DNA of 64,000 bases from JACKAQ01 sp965227145 (GTDB taxonomy: Bacteria > Calditrichota > Calditrichia > RBG-13-44-9 > J075): the NCBI GenBank assembly GCA_965227145.1, contig OZ245730.1, forward strand, positions 372,001 through 436,000, written 5' to 3'. The notes beneath the pieces are model-generated. The model made no database searches, had not been told where the DNA came from, and was given only the letters and a program-made list of their open reading frames with translations. Numbering within the stretch: position 1 is the first letter of the stretch; each line of letters begins with the position of its first letter. Below, piece by piece: positions 7,607 to 16,092 of this stretch. A program made the position numbers and the translations under genes.

Positions 7607-10600
7607 TTGGATAATCAGCAATTTGCCCTTTTTTTCCTGCCCGTTCCATCGCACCACATACACATAAACACCGCTGGCAACCGGAACCTGTTGTGCCGTT
7701 TGCAAATCCCATTCGACTGCGCCGGCGAAAGCGGGCTGTTGCAATTTGCGCAGCAATTGCCCGTTGGCGGAGAAAATCCAGATCTCGCAATCCTCCGGCA
7801 AATTGGCGAATCGCAATGGCTGATCCGTTGTCGAGATGCGATACGGATTCGGGTAAACCCGCAGATTGTCCAGATTTTCCACCGAGCTCGTTAAATTGAT
7901 AGCACTGCTGCGATTATCCAGCGGCGTGCCGTTTTCGCTGAGCATTCCGCTGATGCGCAGCTGATATATTTCGCCCAAGCTGCCGATCCGGTTTTCCGGC
8001 GACAAATTCACAATAACGGTGTTGCGATCCACAGGATCGACGTATGCCGACAAAATATCCACCGCCGGTTTTAGCGAATACAATGAAATATCCGACGCCG
8101 ATTGTGCATCAACAGCGGCGCTGAAGGTGATTTGCAATTCCGTTTTGGAAATAATTGCCACAGATTTTAGCGAAAATAATTCAGTTGCAGATAAAATGGT
8201 GAAGCTCACCGCCAGCGAATCGCGGGTGAGCGGCGTGCCGGCGTCGTCCGAAATTTGCCCGATAACCAATGTGTGCGTGCCAACCGGCAAATCGTCGCGA
8301 AAGGAAACCAGCGCCTCGCGGCGATTTTGGCTGCGAATAATGCTGGCCGGCTGCTCGCCATTTGCCAGCCGGTAGCTGGCGGTTTCGAACGCGTTTTGTG
8401 CCATCGCCTCGCTGAATTGCAGTTGCAATTGTCGCGGAGATTGCACAAGCAGCGATTGCAGCACCGGCGGCACATTCGGTTGCGCAGTTGCACTTTGGCT
8501 GAGCGGGCTTTCCGGCTCCGCAAATTGCGGATTGATTTGGCTGATTGCGTAATCGAACGGCTGTCTGTTGATCAAGTTTTCATCAAAAAACGAGGTTGTT
8601 TCGGTTGAGTCAAGTAATTGAAAAACAGTAGCTTCCGCCAATTTTCTGAAAATGCGGTAATACGCCGCACCGCTCGATTGTCGCCACGAAAGCTGCACTG
8701 AGGTCGTATCCAGCGGCATTGCTGTCAGCCCGGTTGGCGCTGGCGGGCGATTGCCGTTTGCCGCAGTTTCCAGCCGCAACAGCCCATCCGGCGAATTGAG
8801 CAGCACGTCGGTTTTGCCGTTGCCATCCACATCCGCGACAACTGCGGAGTTGCTGTTCACGCCCTCGCGAAACCACTGCACCGCCAGCGAATCGTCGCGT
8901 AGCGAAAGCACATACGCTCGCGGAAACGGCGTGAAAACAATTTCCGCGCGATTGTCGCCATCCAGATCCGCAACAGTCAGCCCGTTAAAAATACCCGATT
9001 GCACCGTGACGCCCAAAATTTGCTGTGCAGCCACCGGCGAAAACTGATCGCTGCCGCTGTTGCGCCACACGCTGATCGCCCAAAATTGGGCGTTGACGTT
9101 CGATTCGCGGAGCACATTCGGCTGGTTGCGCACGGCGCTCACCAATTCCGGCAATCCGTCGCCGTCCAGATCGCCGGACGCGAGCAGCGCGCTGCCGCCG
9201 CTGCCGTTCATGCGGTTCGCCCATTTAAATTGATACGCGCCGACCGAATTGGCTTCGTAAACCAGCACATCGCCATCCAAATCTTCCAGTGCGATTTCCA
9301 TTCGCCCGTCGCCGTCAAAATCGTCCAGCACGGTGATGGGTACGCCAAACTGGTTGTTGCCGGAAGTGGCTGACGCCAGCGTTTGCTGCTCCTGCAGCTC
9401 AGAATTTTCAGAAATATCGAACACTTTCCACTGCCCGAAGTTCAGTGCAAACAACTCCTTAGCTGCGTCGTTGTCATAATTGCCAAACTTGCTCACCCAA
9501 AAATTTGTGGTGTCATCCCAAACAATTTCATCGGGCAATTCGCCGGGTGTGTTGCCGCCGAGCAATAGCGAGTTGTTGCCAAATCCTGCGGTAATGTGCA
9601 CACCGTCGCCGGTGCGAACGGCTGCCGCATCGCGCGGAATCAGCGGAAATTCGGTCAATTTGCTGAACTGCCAGCCACCCGATTGCCATTCGCCAACGGT
9701 CAGTCCACCGAATTGCGTGCCGTTTTCCAATTCGGAAAACACGATTTCCGGGCGTCCGTCGTTGCGAAAATCAGCGGCTGCGGGCATCAGAAATCCGGAA
9801 ACCGGCAGCGTTTCTGCAACGGTCAATAAATTTTGGTTCAATGCGGAGAGGTTCAGCGAAAAGCGAAAATAGCTGCCGCCATTGTCATCCGTTGCCGCCA
9901 AACCGGCAGCGTTTTCCAGTTCGATGAAACCCTCGGCAGCGCCGGAAAAGTCATTCGGTTCGATGATAAATACATGATTATTCTGAAAATAGCGCGATGA
10001 TTTCGAATAGCTGAATTCGCCGGAACCGGCGGGACGATAGCGCAACGTTGCCGCGGTCGGGTCGTCCGTATCGAAGCGGATCAGCACGCCGCCATCCGCA
10101 CCGATGATCACCGGCAGCGTTTCGATCGCCACAATTTGCGGCGCGCTGCGATCGAGAAACACCCGGCTCCGCGAAACAATATCGCTTTGCCCGCGCTGTT
10201 TCAGCCGCAATTCCAGCGTGTAAACCGTGTCCATCAGCGATCCGGTTTGCCAAATGCCCAGCGTCTCGTTCAGCAGTTGCGTGCTGCCGCCCGTCGCGAT
10301 GGCGATCAGCTCGAACGGCGTTTCGCCGATACCGAACGCCAGCGACCAGCTGTCCAGATCCGGGCTGATGGCTGTGCCGGTCACCGAAATGCTGCTCGCG
10401 GAAACGCCGCCATCGTTGGGCGGCGCAGTGATTTCGGCAAATCCGCCGCTGCCGATTGTCAGGCTTTTCTCGATATCGATCAACCCGTGACCGAAAAAAC
10501 GATCCCACCCGAAAAATCCCAAGTCTTGTGCGCCGCCATACAGCGCGCCGATCACCTGTTCGCGCGGCATCGATACATCCTGCGACCAGATGAGCGCGAG

Positions 10601-11800
10601 CGCCGCGCAAACCAGCGGTGCGGAAAACGATGTGCCGTTGACCGGACCGTATTCACTGCCAATTTGCGTTGCAAAAACGTTGCTGCCCGGTGCCGCAATG
10701 TTCAGCGAATTGCCAAAACTGGAAAAACCGGAAAGCTGGTCGGTGGAGTCGGTCGCGCCAACGGAAATGGTCTCGCTGAACGCTGCCGGATAGTTCGGCT
10801 CCGCGTTGCCGCTGTTGCCGGAGGACGCCACAAAAATGGCGCCTTTGCCGATACCGTATTCAATCGCGTCGCGCAGCAGGTAGGAAAACGCCACGTCGCC
10901 AAAGCTCATGTTGATAATTTTGCAGCCGTTATCTACAGCATAAACAATAGCTTCGGCAACGTCATCTTCTTCGAGAAAACCGGAGGCGGTGCCCGCCCGC
11001 AAGTTCATCACCCGGACGCCGGAAGCCACGCCGCTGATGCCAATTCCGTTGTCACTCTTCGCTGCAATCAGCCCGGCGATGGGCGTGCCGTGTCCACTGC
11101 CGTATTCGTCCATCGGGTCGTTATCGGGGTCGCGGAAATCGCCGCCGTCGGGAAAACCCGGCGCATCGGTGAAATCCCAACCCCACACATCGTCGGTGTA
11201 GCCGTTGCCGTCGTCGTCCACGCCATTCAAATCCAGCGAATCCAGCCGCCCGTTGCCGTTGAGGTCTTCGGCTGTGTTGATCCACAATTGTCCCTGCAAA
11301 TCTTCGTGCTGATAATCGATGCCCGTATCGATTACGCCAACGATCACGGATGGATCGCCGGTGCCGTGCTGCCAGCCCTCCGCCGCGCGAATATTCTTGA
11401 GATACCACTGGCGACCGAGCAGCGGATCGTTTGGCAAATTGTGCACTTTGCGCCGGTAATTCGGTTGAACGTAGGCAACCGCGCCGATTTTTTGCAGCGA
11501 TTCGATGGCAATTGCCGTGCGATTGTCATCGGGAAATTGCCATATTTGGACATTTTTCAATAATTCCGGCAGTTGCGATTTTTCGGCGGGAAACAAATTG
11601 CGAACGGATTGCGGCGAAACCTGATCGGCGATGCGCTGCACTTCCGGCAGCGAAAAGCGAAATCCGCCGGTCAGTTGCTCGCTTTTTTCAACCGTCACTG
11701 CTTGACGGAATCCGACGATGATTTCTTCCGCAACTGCGGAAATATTCAGCCCGAAAGTTAAGCAAAAACAGATACTTGCCAGTGTTTTTCGAAAGGTCAT
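7604..11800 (-). CDS. Secreted subtilisin-like (S8) serine protease with VCBS/FN3 regions and type A sorting domain
   Basis: From the ATG at 11800 the protein is 1398 residues. The start is preceded by AGGAAAG; an upstream in-frame ATG at 11884 would place the signal peptide internally. The order is: signal peptide; an inhibitor-like propeptide ending near QPNYRR; a peptidase S8 domain with the triad Asp in VIDTGID (about 157), His in GSGHGTPIAG (about 237) and Ser in NGTSFSAP (about 390); a calcium-type DLNGNGRLDS insert; FG-GAP/VCBS-like repeats (DFDGDGRMEIALEDLDGDV, DLDGDGLPELVSA); an FN3 module (APTGLTAMPLD); Ig-like modules; and a C-terminal sorting domain (VYPNPYRIS...VASGVYVY...GKLLIIQ). 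It is predicted to be exported by Sec and then a type IX-like route to the cell surface or medium. Its substrates are unknown. Confidence 0.93.
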   Translation of the reverse strand: MTFRKTLASICFCLTFGLNISAVAEEIIVGFRQAVTVEKSEQLTGGFRFSLPEVQRIADQVSPQSVRNLFPAEKSQLPELLKNVQIWQFPDDNRTAIAIESLQKIGAVAYVQPNYRRKVHNLPNDPLLGRQWYLKNIRAAEGWQHGTGDPSVIVGVIDTGIDYQHEDLQGQLWINTAEDLNGNGRLDSLDLNGVDDDGNGYTDDVWGWDFTDAPGFPDGGDFRDPDNDPMDEYGSGHGTPIAGLIAAKSDNGIGISGVASGVRVMNLRAGTASGFLEEDDVAEAIVYAVDNGCKIINMSFGDVAFSYLLRDAIEYGIGKGAIFVASSGNSGNAEPNYPAAFSETISVGATDSTDQLSGFSSFGNSLNIAAPGSNVFATQIGSEYGPVNGTSFSAPLVCAALALIWSQDVSMPREQVIGALYGGAQDLGFFGWDRFFGHGLIDIEKSLTIGSGGFAEITAPPNDGGVSASSISVTGTAISPDLDSWSLAFGIGETPFELIAIATGGSTQLLNETLGIWQTGSLMDTVYTLELRLKQRGQSDIVSRSRVFLDRSAPQIVAIETLPVIIGADGGVLIRFDTDDPTAATLRYRPAGSGEFSYSKSSRYFQNNHVFIIEPNDFSGAAEGFIELENAAGLAATDDNGGSYFRFSLNLSALNQNLLTVAETLPVSGFLMPAAADFRNDGRPEIVFSELENGTQFGGLTVGEWQSGGWQFSKLTEFPLIPRDAAAVRTGDGVHITAGFGNNSLLLGGNTPGELPDEIVWDDTTNFWVSKFGNYDNDAAKELFALNFGQWKVFDISENSELQEQQTLASATSGNNQFGVPITVLDDFDGDGRMEIALEDLDGDVLVYEANSVGAYQFKWANRMNGSGGSALLASGDLDGDGLPELVSAVRNQPNVLRESNVNAQFWAISVWRNSGSDQFSPVAAQQILGVTVQSGIFNGLTVADLDGDNRAEIVFTPFPRAYVLSLRDDSLAVQWFREGVNSNSAVVADVDGNGKTDVLLNSPDGLLRLETAANGNRPPAPTGLTAMPLDTTSVQLSWRQSSGAAYYRIFRKLAEATVFQLLDSTETTSFFDENLINRQPFDYAISQINPQFAEPESPLSQSATAQPNVPPVLQSLLVQSPRQLQLQFSEAMAQNAFETASYRLANGEQPASIIRSQNRREALVSFRDDLPVGTHTLVIGQISDDAGTPLTRDSLAVSFTILSATELFSLKSVAIISKTELQITFSAAVDAQSASDISLYSLKPAVDILSAYVDPVDRNTVIVNLSPENRIGSLGEIYQLRISGMLSENGTPLDNRSSAINLTSSVENLDNLRVYPNPYRISTTDQPLRFANLPEDCEIWIFSANGQLLRKLQQPAFAGAVEWDLQTAQQVPVASGVYVYVVRWNGQEKKGKLLIIQ

Positions 11801-11828
11801 TTCTTTCCTGATGTTTCGATAAATACGA

Positions 11829-11857
11829 ATATAAACGATGTTTGGCGCTGCAACAAT
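11829..11857 (-). promoter_or_regulatory. Candidate promoter of the S8 protease gene
   Basis: Read on the minus strand, TTGTTG and TATATT are spaced by 17 bases, with the -10 element ending about 29 bases upstream of the ATG. This fits a sigma-70-type promoter with a short leader. Seen by eye only. Confidence 0.4.
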
Positions 11858-11894
11858 GGGGAAATATTCCGGTATTGATTTCACTGTTTAATAC

Positions 11895-11920
11895 AAAAAA
11901 GCCCGCTGTTCGGCGGGCTT
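11895..11920 (-). terminator. Intrinsic terminator of the acidic TPR gene
   Basis: The perfect stem AAGCCCGC-TGTTCG-GCGGGCTT (11899-11920) is followed on the minus strand by a run of T (complement of the A-run at 11895-11900). It lies 26 bases beyond the stop of the gene at 11946-13502. Confidence 0.9.
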
Positions 11921-11945
11921 TCGGTAAAAAGTTGTGTCGTTCCGG

Positions 11946-13502
11946 TCAGGAATTTTGTTTGTCGATCATCAGCTGCACATCGCGAATTTTTTTCTGGAAG
12001 CGTTTGTTGTCCGGATCTTTCGCGACCAATTTCTGAAAAACGTCTAGCGCTTCTTCAAAACGACCCTGGGAAATATAAATTTCGCCAAGCGTGGGGGAGA
12101 GGATCGGTGGGCGAACAAATTTGGCTTTTTCGCCGCTGTGGCTATGATCCATCGGGTGATGCGGTTCCGGCTGCGATTCTTCTTCATCCAGCAAATTAAA
12201 ACTGAAATCGTCATCTGTTTCGCTGGCATGCTGCATGTCATCTTCGGTTTGTTCCACCAAATCGTCCACTAGCGAGGCGTAATCAAATGCGTCGCTGCTC
12301 TCGTCGGGGATTTCCGGTTTTTCATCGGGTGTAGCGGTTGGTTCCTCATTAAACAGAAGGTCGGCAAATTCGAGATCCTGCTCCACCGGTTTTTGCGGCT
12401 TTGCCGGTTCATCCTGATCGGCGTCTTTTTCATATTCCGCGAAAAATTCATCAAGTTCGGCCAGAATTTCGCTGTCATCCGTATTTTCCGAATCCGGCAT
12501 GTCGATATCCAGCTTGTCCCGTTTGTCGAAATCGAGCGGGCTGTCCGGCGCTTCGGCAGTTTCATCCACATCCAGATCGGCCAGCAAATCGTCAAAACTT
12601 TCCACATCTGCGGGTGTTTCTGCGGCGGGCAGATCGTCATCCAGTTCATCCACTATTTCAAATTCTTTAAAAATATCGTCTGCATCTGCATCTGCAGCAG
12701 CTTGTTCCGGGTCTTCCGGCTCGTCCTCGCCAAATCCGGCAAAGGGGTCTTCGTCGTCCTGTCCGGCTTTAATATCAGGAATCTCTTCGGTTTCCTGTGC
12801 TGGTTCGTCGTCATCAGCAAAGCTCAGTAAGTCCAGATCTCCAAAGGTTTTATCCAGATTTTCGAGATCGTCTTCTTCGGCGCTGTTCAGGCTGTCATCG
12901 AGTAATTCATCGCCAAAAACTTCGCCCACTTTCTGGTTAACGTCGAAATCTTCTTTGATATCGAGATCGCCATCGAAAAAGTCGTCCATCGATACTTCTT
13001 CGGCTTCGGCTTTATCCATATCCGTCGCTTCGCGCGGTGTCCGGTAAACGGGTTCTTCATCGGGAAAATCGAGATCGAGCGAATCGAGCGCGCTCAAATC
13101 GTCCAGATCGGTTTGTTGAACGTATTGCGCGGCTTCCGAATGGAAATTATCCAGCGTGTAAAACAGGGTGAAGCTTTCCTGCGCGAGGATCGGCAAATCG
13201 AGTTTGCGGTTTATTTCGCCGAGCAATTTGCTGGCTTTGGGGTTTTTGTCGTCGTAAGCCAACGACAGTTCGAGGTGGCTTTTGGCTTTGCCCAAATCCC
13301 GCAACCGATGGTAGCAAACGCCAAGCATATAGTGCCCGAACGGGTATGCCGGGTGTTTGTGAACACCGGTTTCTGCTGTTTCCAACGCTTTTTCCAACTC
13401 ACCGGCTTCCAGATATTTGGCAGACAAAAATGCAAAAACAATCGAATCCGGGTGATCGGAGTAAAATTCTTCGAGATCGGCTAATTCAAAAAAGTTTTCC
13501 AT
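11946..13502 (-). CDS. TPR protein with a long acidic linker
   Basis: The 518-residue soluble protein has N-terminal TPRs (about residues 1-130; motifs SIVFAFLSAKYLEAGELEKALETAETGVHKHP and AYPFGHYMLGVCYHRLRDLGKAKSHL). A roughly 310-residue region extremely rich in Asp, Glu, Ala and Pro follows, and the protein ends with one more TPR (about 470-510, SPTLGEIYISQGRFEEALDVFQKL). The acidic part is low-complexity and probably disordered. No signal peptide is visible, so it is likely cytoplasmic. The start has AAAGGA upstream. It is the last gene of a minus-strand group with lptE and a sigma-54 activator. The function is unknown. Confidence 0.88.
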   Translation of the reverse strand: MENFFELADLEEFYSDHPDSIVFAFLSAKYLEAGELEKALETAETGVHKHPAYPFGHYMLGVCYHRLRDLGKAKSHLELSLAYDDKNPKASKLLGEINRKLDLPILAQESFTLFYTLDNFHSEAAQYVQQTDLDDLSALDSLDLDFPDEEPVYRTPREATDMDKAEAEEVSMDDFFDGDLDIKEDFDVNQKVGEVFGDELLDDSLNSAEEDDLENLDKTFGDLDLLSFADDDEPAQETEEIPDIKAGQDDEDPFAGFGEDEPEDPEQAAADADADDIFKEFEIVDELDDDLPAAETPADVESFDDLLADLDVDETAEAPDSPLDFDKRDKLDIDMPDSENTDDSEILAELDEFFAEYEKDADQDEPAKPQKPVEQDLEFADLLFNEEPTATPDEKPEIPDESSDAFDYASLVDDLVEQTEDDMQHASETDDDFSFNLLDEEESQPEPHHPMDHSHSGEKAKFVRPPILSPTLGEIYISQGRFEEALDVFQKLVAKDPDNKRFQKKIRDVQLMIDKQNS

Positions 13503-13561
13503 TGGATGAATCCTTTACCAGTCCAAGGTATTTGATTTTACTTAACTTATTGCCTGTTTTT

Positions 13562-14092
13562 TTACCACGCCGCAACCGTTCGGTTGAGAATTTCGGCGAC
13601 AATTCTTTCTGTTGCTTCGTTCACGGCCTCATCTTGTTCTGCCTGCCCACCGGTACCGGGGACAATCCCAAAATCGCTGATGGTGCCGTTCCACAATAAT
13701 TTATCGGTTTGGCGATTATAGCATTCCACTTTCACCGAAACAACGTATTTTTCTTCGAGCACGGTTTCGTCGCCGGCAACCGAAGACAATTGCTGGCTAA
13801 CCGAATTGATTGTCGCCCGGAGCACCAAATCGCTATCGTCCTCGTTTTCGATGACCTGAAGCGAATTATCATCAATAAATGCGTTGATGACGTCGTTGGT
13901 CATTTTATCCTGCAGCCCAATCCAGTTAGATCGATCCTCAAATAACGGAATTGCGATGGTTTTAATAGACGAAGGCAATGCCCCGCGGAATGAATATTTA
14001 ACACATCCCGAAACAATCATTAGAATGAGCGCCGGAAAAAGGAGCGATAAAACCAATGTGGCGAAGGGTTTAATCTTCATCATCATATTCAT
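13562..14092 (-). CDS. lptE: LptE-family outer-membrane lipoprotein
   Basis: The 176-residue protein has a lipoprotein signal peptide ending in the lipobox VSGC (Cys30), followed by KYSFRGALPSSIKTIAIPLFED. That beginning is typical of the LptE-like/DUF4136-related family next to sigma-54 activators in FCB bacteria. The rest alternates beta strands and helices (DLVLRATINSVSQQL, YVVSVKVECYNRQTDKLLWNGTIS), consistent with the LptE fold that plugs the LptD barrel and delivers LPS to the outer leaflet. Its 5' end overlaps the upstream activator gene by 23 bases. Assignment rests on sequence flavour and gene order, so the LPS role is inference. Confidence 0.75.
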   Translation of the reverse strand: MNMMMKIKPFATLVLSLLFPALILMIVSGCVKYSFRGALPSSIKTIAIPLFEDRSNWIGLQDKMTNDVINAFIDDNSLQVIENEDDSDLVLRATINSVSQQLSSVAGDETVLEEKYVVSVKVECYNRQTDKLLWNGTISDFGIVPGTGGQAEQDEAVNEATERIVAEILNRTVAAW

Positions 14093-15254
14093 CTTCTTTC
14101 CGGACGAGATCGTATTCCTTTATTTTGCGATACAGTGTTCGCTCGCTGATGTTCAGTGCCCGCGCCACTTTGCGGCGGTTGCCGTTGTAGCGATCCAGCG
14201 CTTTTTCGATAATTTCCCGTTCCATTTCATCCAGCGGTTTAATCTGAATGTGCTCTGTTTCCGGCTCCACCGGGGAATATACCACATTATTTTCTGAATA
14301 ATTGTGATCGATTCGTTCGAACAATTGCATCAGCATGGATTTCATTTCTTTCATTTCCAGCCCGATGGAAACGAGCGCTTTATAGACCAGTTCGCGTTCC
14401 GCATCTTCCCGGGTGATGCCGAGCGGCATGGGCAGGGCGTTGGCAACTTCCACGTGATCGTCGTTATGGCTGAGCTGTTCGCGTACCATTTGTGAATTTA
14501 CTTTTTGGCCGCGCGCCAGCACAATAGCGGTTTCCACAAAATTGCGCAGCTCCCGCACGTTTCCCGGCCAGTTGTATCGCCGGAGCATATCCAGCGCTTC
14601 CTCGGTGTATCCTGCAAATGAAAGATTTTCGTTTTTCAACACATCCTTAGTAAATTTTTCGATGAGCAGCGGAACATCTTCCCGGCGTTCCCGCAATGGC
14701 GGCAAAAAAATGGTGACCGCTTTCAGGCGATAATAAAGATCTTTGCGGAACTGCTTTTGTTGAACCATTCTGCCCAAATCGCGGTTGGTGGCTGCAACAA
14801 CCCGTGCATCAACCATTCGCAATTCGCCGCTGCCGACCCGCATAAATTCGCCGGTTTCCAGAACGCGCAGCAGTCTAACCTGGGTTTGGATGGGCATTTC
14901 ACCAATTTCGTCGAGGAAAATAGTGCCGCCATCGGCGAGTTCAAAAAAACCTTTTTTGGTAGAAATGGCACCGGTGAACGCCCCTTTTTCGTGACCAAAT
15001 AGTTCGCTTTCCAGCAACCCTTCGGGAATTGCACCGCAATTTACGGAAATCATGCTTTTGTTTTTGCGAGGGCTGAGCTGATGGAGTGCACGTGCGAAAA
15101 CCTCTTTTCCCGAACCGCTTTCGCCGGTGATGAGCACGCTGATGGTCGTTGGAGCAATGGACATCACCAGTTCAACAACTTCCCGGGTGGCTTCCGATTC
15201 GCCGATGATCCCCAATTCGTCCTGAATTTTTTTATATTTATTCAAAATTACCAA
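14070..15254 (-). CDS. Sigma-54-dependent transcriptional activator without sensory domain
   Basis: The 394-residue protein begins almost directly with the AAA+ domain: Walker A GESGSGKE near residue 43, the intact sigma-54 contact loop GAFTGA, Walker B GGTIFLDEIGEM, and the sensor/arginine segments VVAATNRDL and YYRLKAVTIFLPPLRERREDVP. A Fis-type helix-turn-helix ends the protein (RRKVARALNISERTLYRKIKEYDL). No receiver, GAF or PAS domain precedes the AAA+ part, so control must come from expression, a partner protein or the linker (about residues 255-340). The start is a TTG with AGGAG 7 bases upstream. It overlaps lptE by 23 bases. Targets are unknown. Confidence 0.93.
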   Translation of the reverse strand: MVILNKYKKIQDELGIIGESEATREVVELVMSIAPTTISVLITGESGSGKEVFARALHQLSPRKNKSMISVNCGAIPEGLLESELFGHEKGAFTGAISTKKGFFELADGGTIFLDEIGEMPIQTQVRLLRVLETGEFMRVGSGELRMVDARVVAATNRDLGRMVQQKQFRKDLYYRLKAVTIFLPPLRERREDVPLLIEKFTKDVLKNENLSFAGYTEEALDMLRRYNWPGNVRELRNFVETAIVLARGQKVNSQMVREQLSHNDDHVEVANALPMPLGITREDAERELVYKALVSIGLEMKEMKSMLMQLFERIDHNYSENNVVYSPVEPETEHIQIKPLDEMEREIIEKALDRYNGNRRKVARALNISERTLYRKIKEYDLVRKEDEYDDED

Positions 15255-15624
15255 CCCGTGACTCCTGTAAAATTGTCATCAAAATTATAATTTTGGCAGG
15301 CTGAAAGCAAGAGCTAACATGGTTTAAATAATGGATTTTTGGCGTTTTCCTAACCTTTTTAATGATCTGCGGGACAAGTGATGTTTTACCGCTCAGGCTT
15401 TTTTCGTCGCAATTTTTACCGATTATGCATATTTGCTCAAGAATTATCCGATTTTTCCGATGCTCGTAAATAATGTCAATAGTCAGGATGTGATATTTAT
15501 GCTACTTCAAATGTCTATCACACTTTATTTTTATCACGTTATGGTTGATCGGTCATGGCTTTCGGCTGTTTTCGTTTCAACGCTATTAATTCCGTAAATT
15601 AAAAATAATAAATAAAATTTGGTA
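15255..15624. other. Gene-free divergent region
   Basis: These 370 AT-rich bases separate the sigma-54 activator (-) from the DinB-like gene (+). No ORF with coding character was seen. A weak sigma-54-like match, TGGCAGG-CTGA-AAGCA (15294-15309, plus strand), keeps GG-N10-GC but lacks the TT before GC. Otherwise nothing was recognised. Confidence 0.5.
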
Positions 15625-16092
15625 ATGAACGTGCTAATCGAACAAGCTCAACATGTATTTTCCGATTTTGAAAATATTTCAAAACGGCTGCCCGATGCGA
15701 TCAGCCAATTAAATAAGGGCGATCGTTTTCGCCAGGTTCACGATATTTTGACGGTGTTGGTAATTGTGCAGGAAGAGGTTGTGGAATTGCGGCTGAACAA
15801 AATTTTACGCGCCGAACATCCCTATCTGCCACCAATCGACATTAACAGTCTCATCGAAATCCGGCGAACCAAAAACGCCAGCATTCAGGAATTGACAGAC
15901 GAATTTCTGAAGCAGCGAAAATCGTTTTTGAAATTGCTGGGAAATTTATCGCCGGAAACCTGGGAGCGCACCGGTTTTCATGAAGTGGAAGGTCATTTGA
16001 CATTCCGCGAACTGGTACGCCGAATGAACGAAAAAGACGGTGCGCTGGTGCGTAAACTGGACGATCTGATTTCGCAAAGCGCAACAAATTAG
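15625..16092 (+). CDS. DinB-like (DinB_2 superfamily) hypothetical protein
   Basis: The 155-residue all-alpha protein shows a pattern seen in DinB-type four-helix bundles: an N-terminal helix, then RKSFLKLLGNLSPETWERTGFHEVEGHLTFRELVRRMNEKDGALVRKLDDL. DinB families usually bind a metal with three His. Here only His-like positions in FHEVEGH are evident and the last helix reads NEKDGA, so metal binding is doubtful. An in-frame TTG two codons upstream of the ATG is possible. Its stop overlaps that of the convergent dinG-like gene by 4 bases. The function is unknown. Confidence 0.7.
   Translation: MNVLIEQAQHVFSDFENISKRLPDAISQLNKGDRFRQVHDILTVLVIVQEEVVELRLNKILRAEHPYLPPIDINSLIEIRRTKNASIQELTDEFLKQRKSFLKLLGNLSPETWERTGFHEVEGHLTFRELVRRMNEKDGALVRKLDDLISQSATN

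Noticed and set aside
10136..11563. A 475-codon plus-strand open frame inside the S8 protease gene
   Set aside because: It is antisense to the catalytic domain and rich in R, A, G and Q, with no motif. The protease frame has the full catalytic triad.
15294..15309. TGGCAGGCTGAAAGCA as a sigma-54 promoter for the DinB-like gene
   Set aside because: Spacing is right, but the -12 element is AAGC rather than TTGC, and it lies over 300 bases from the start. Kept only as a note in the intergenic entry.
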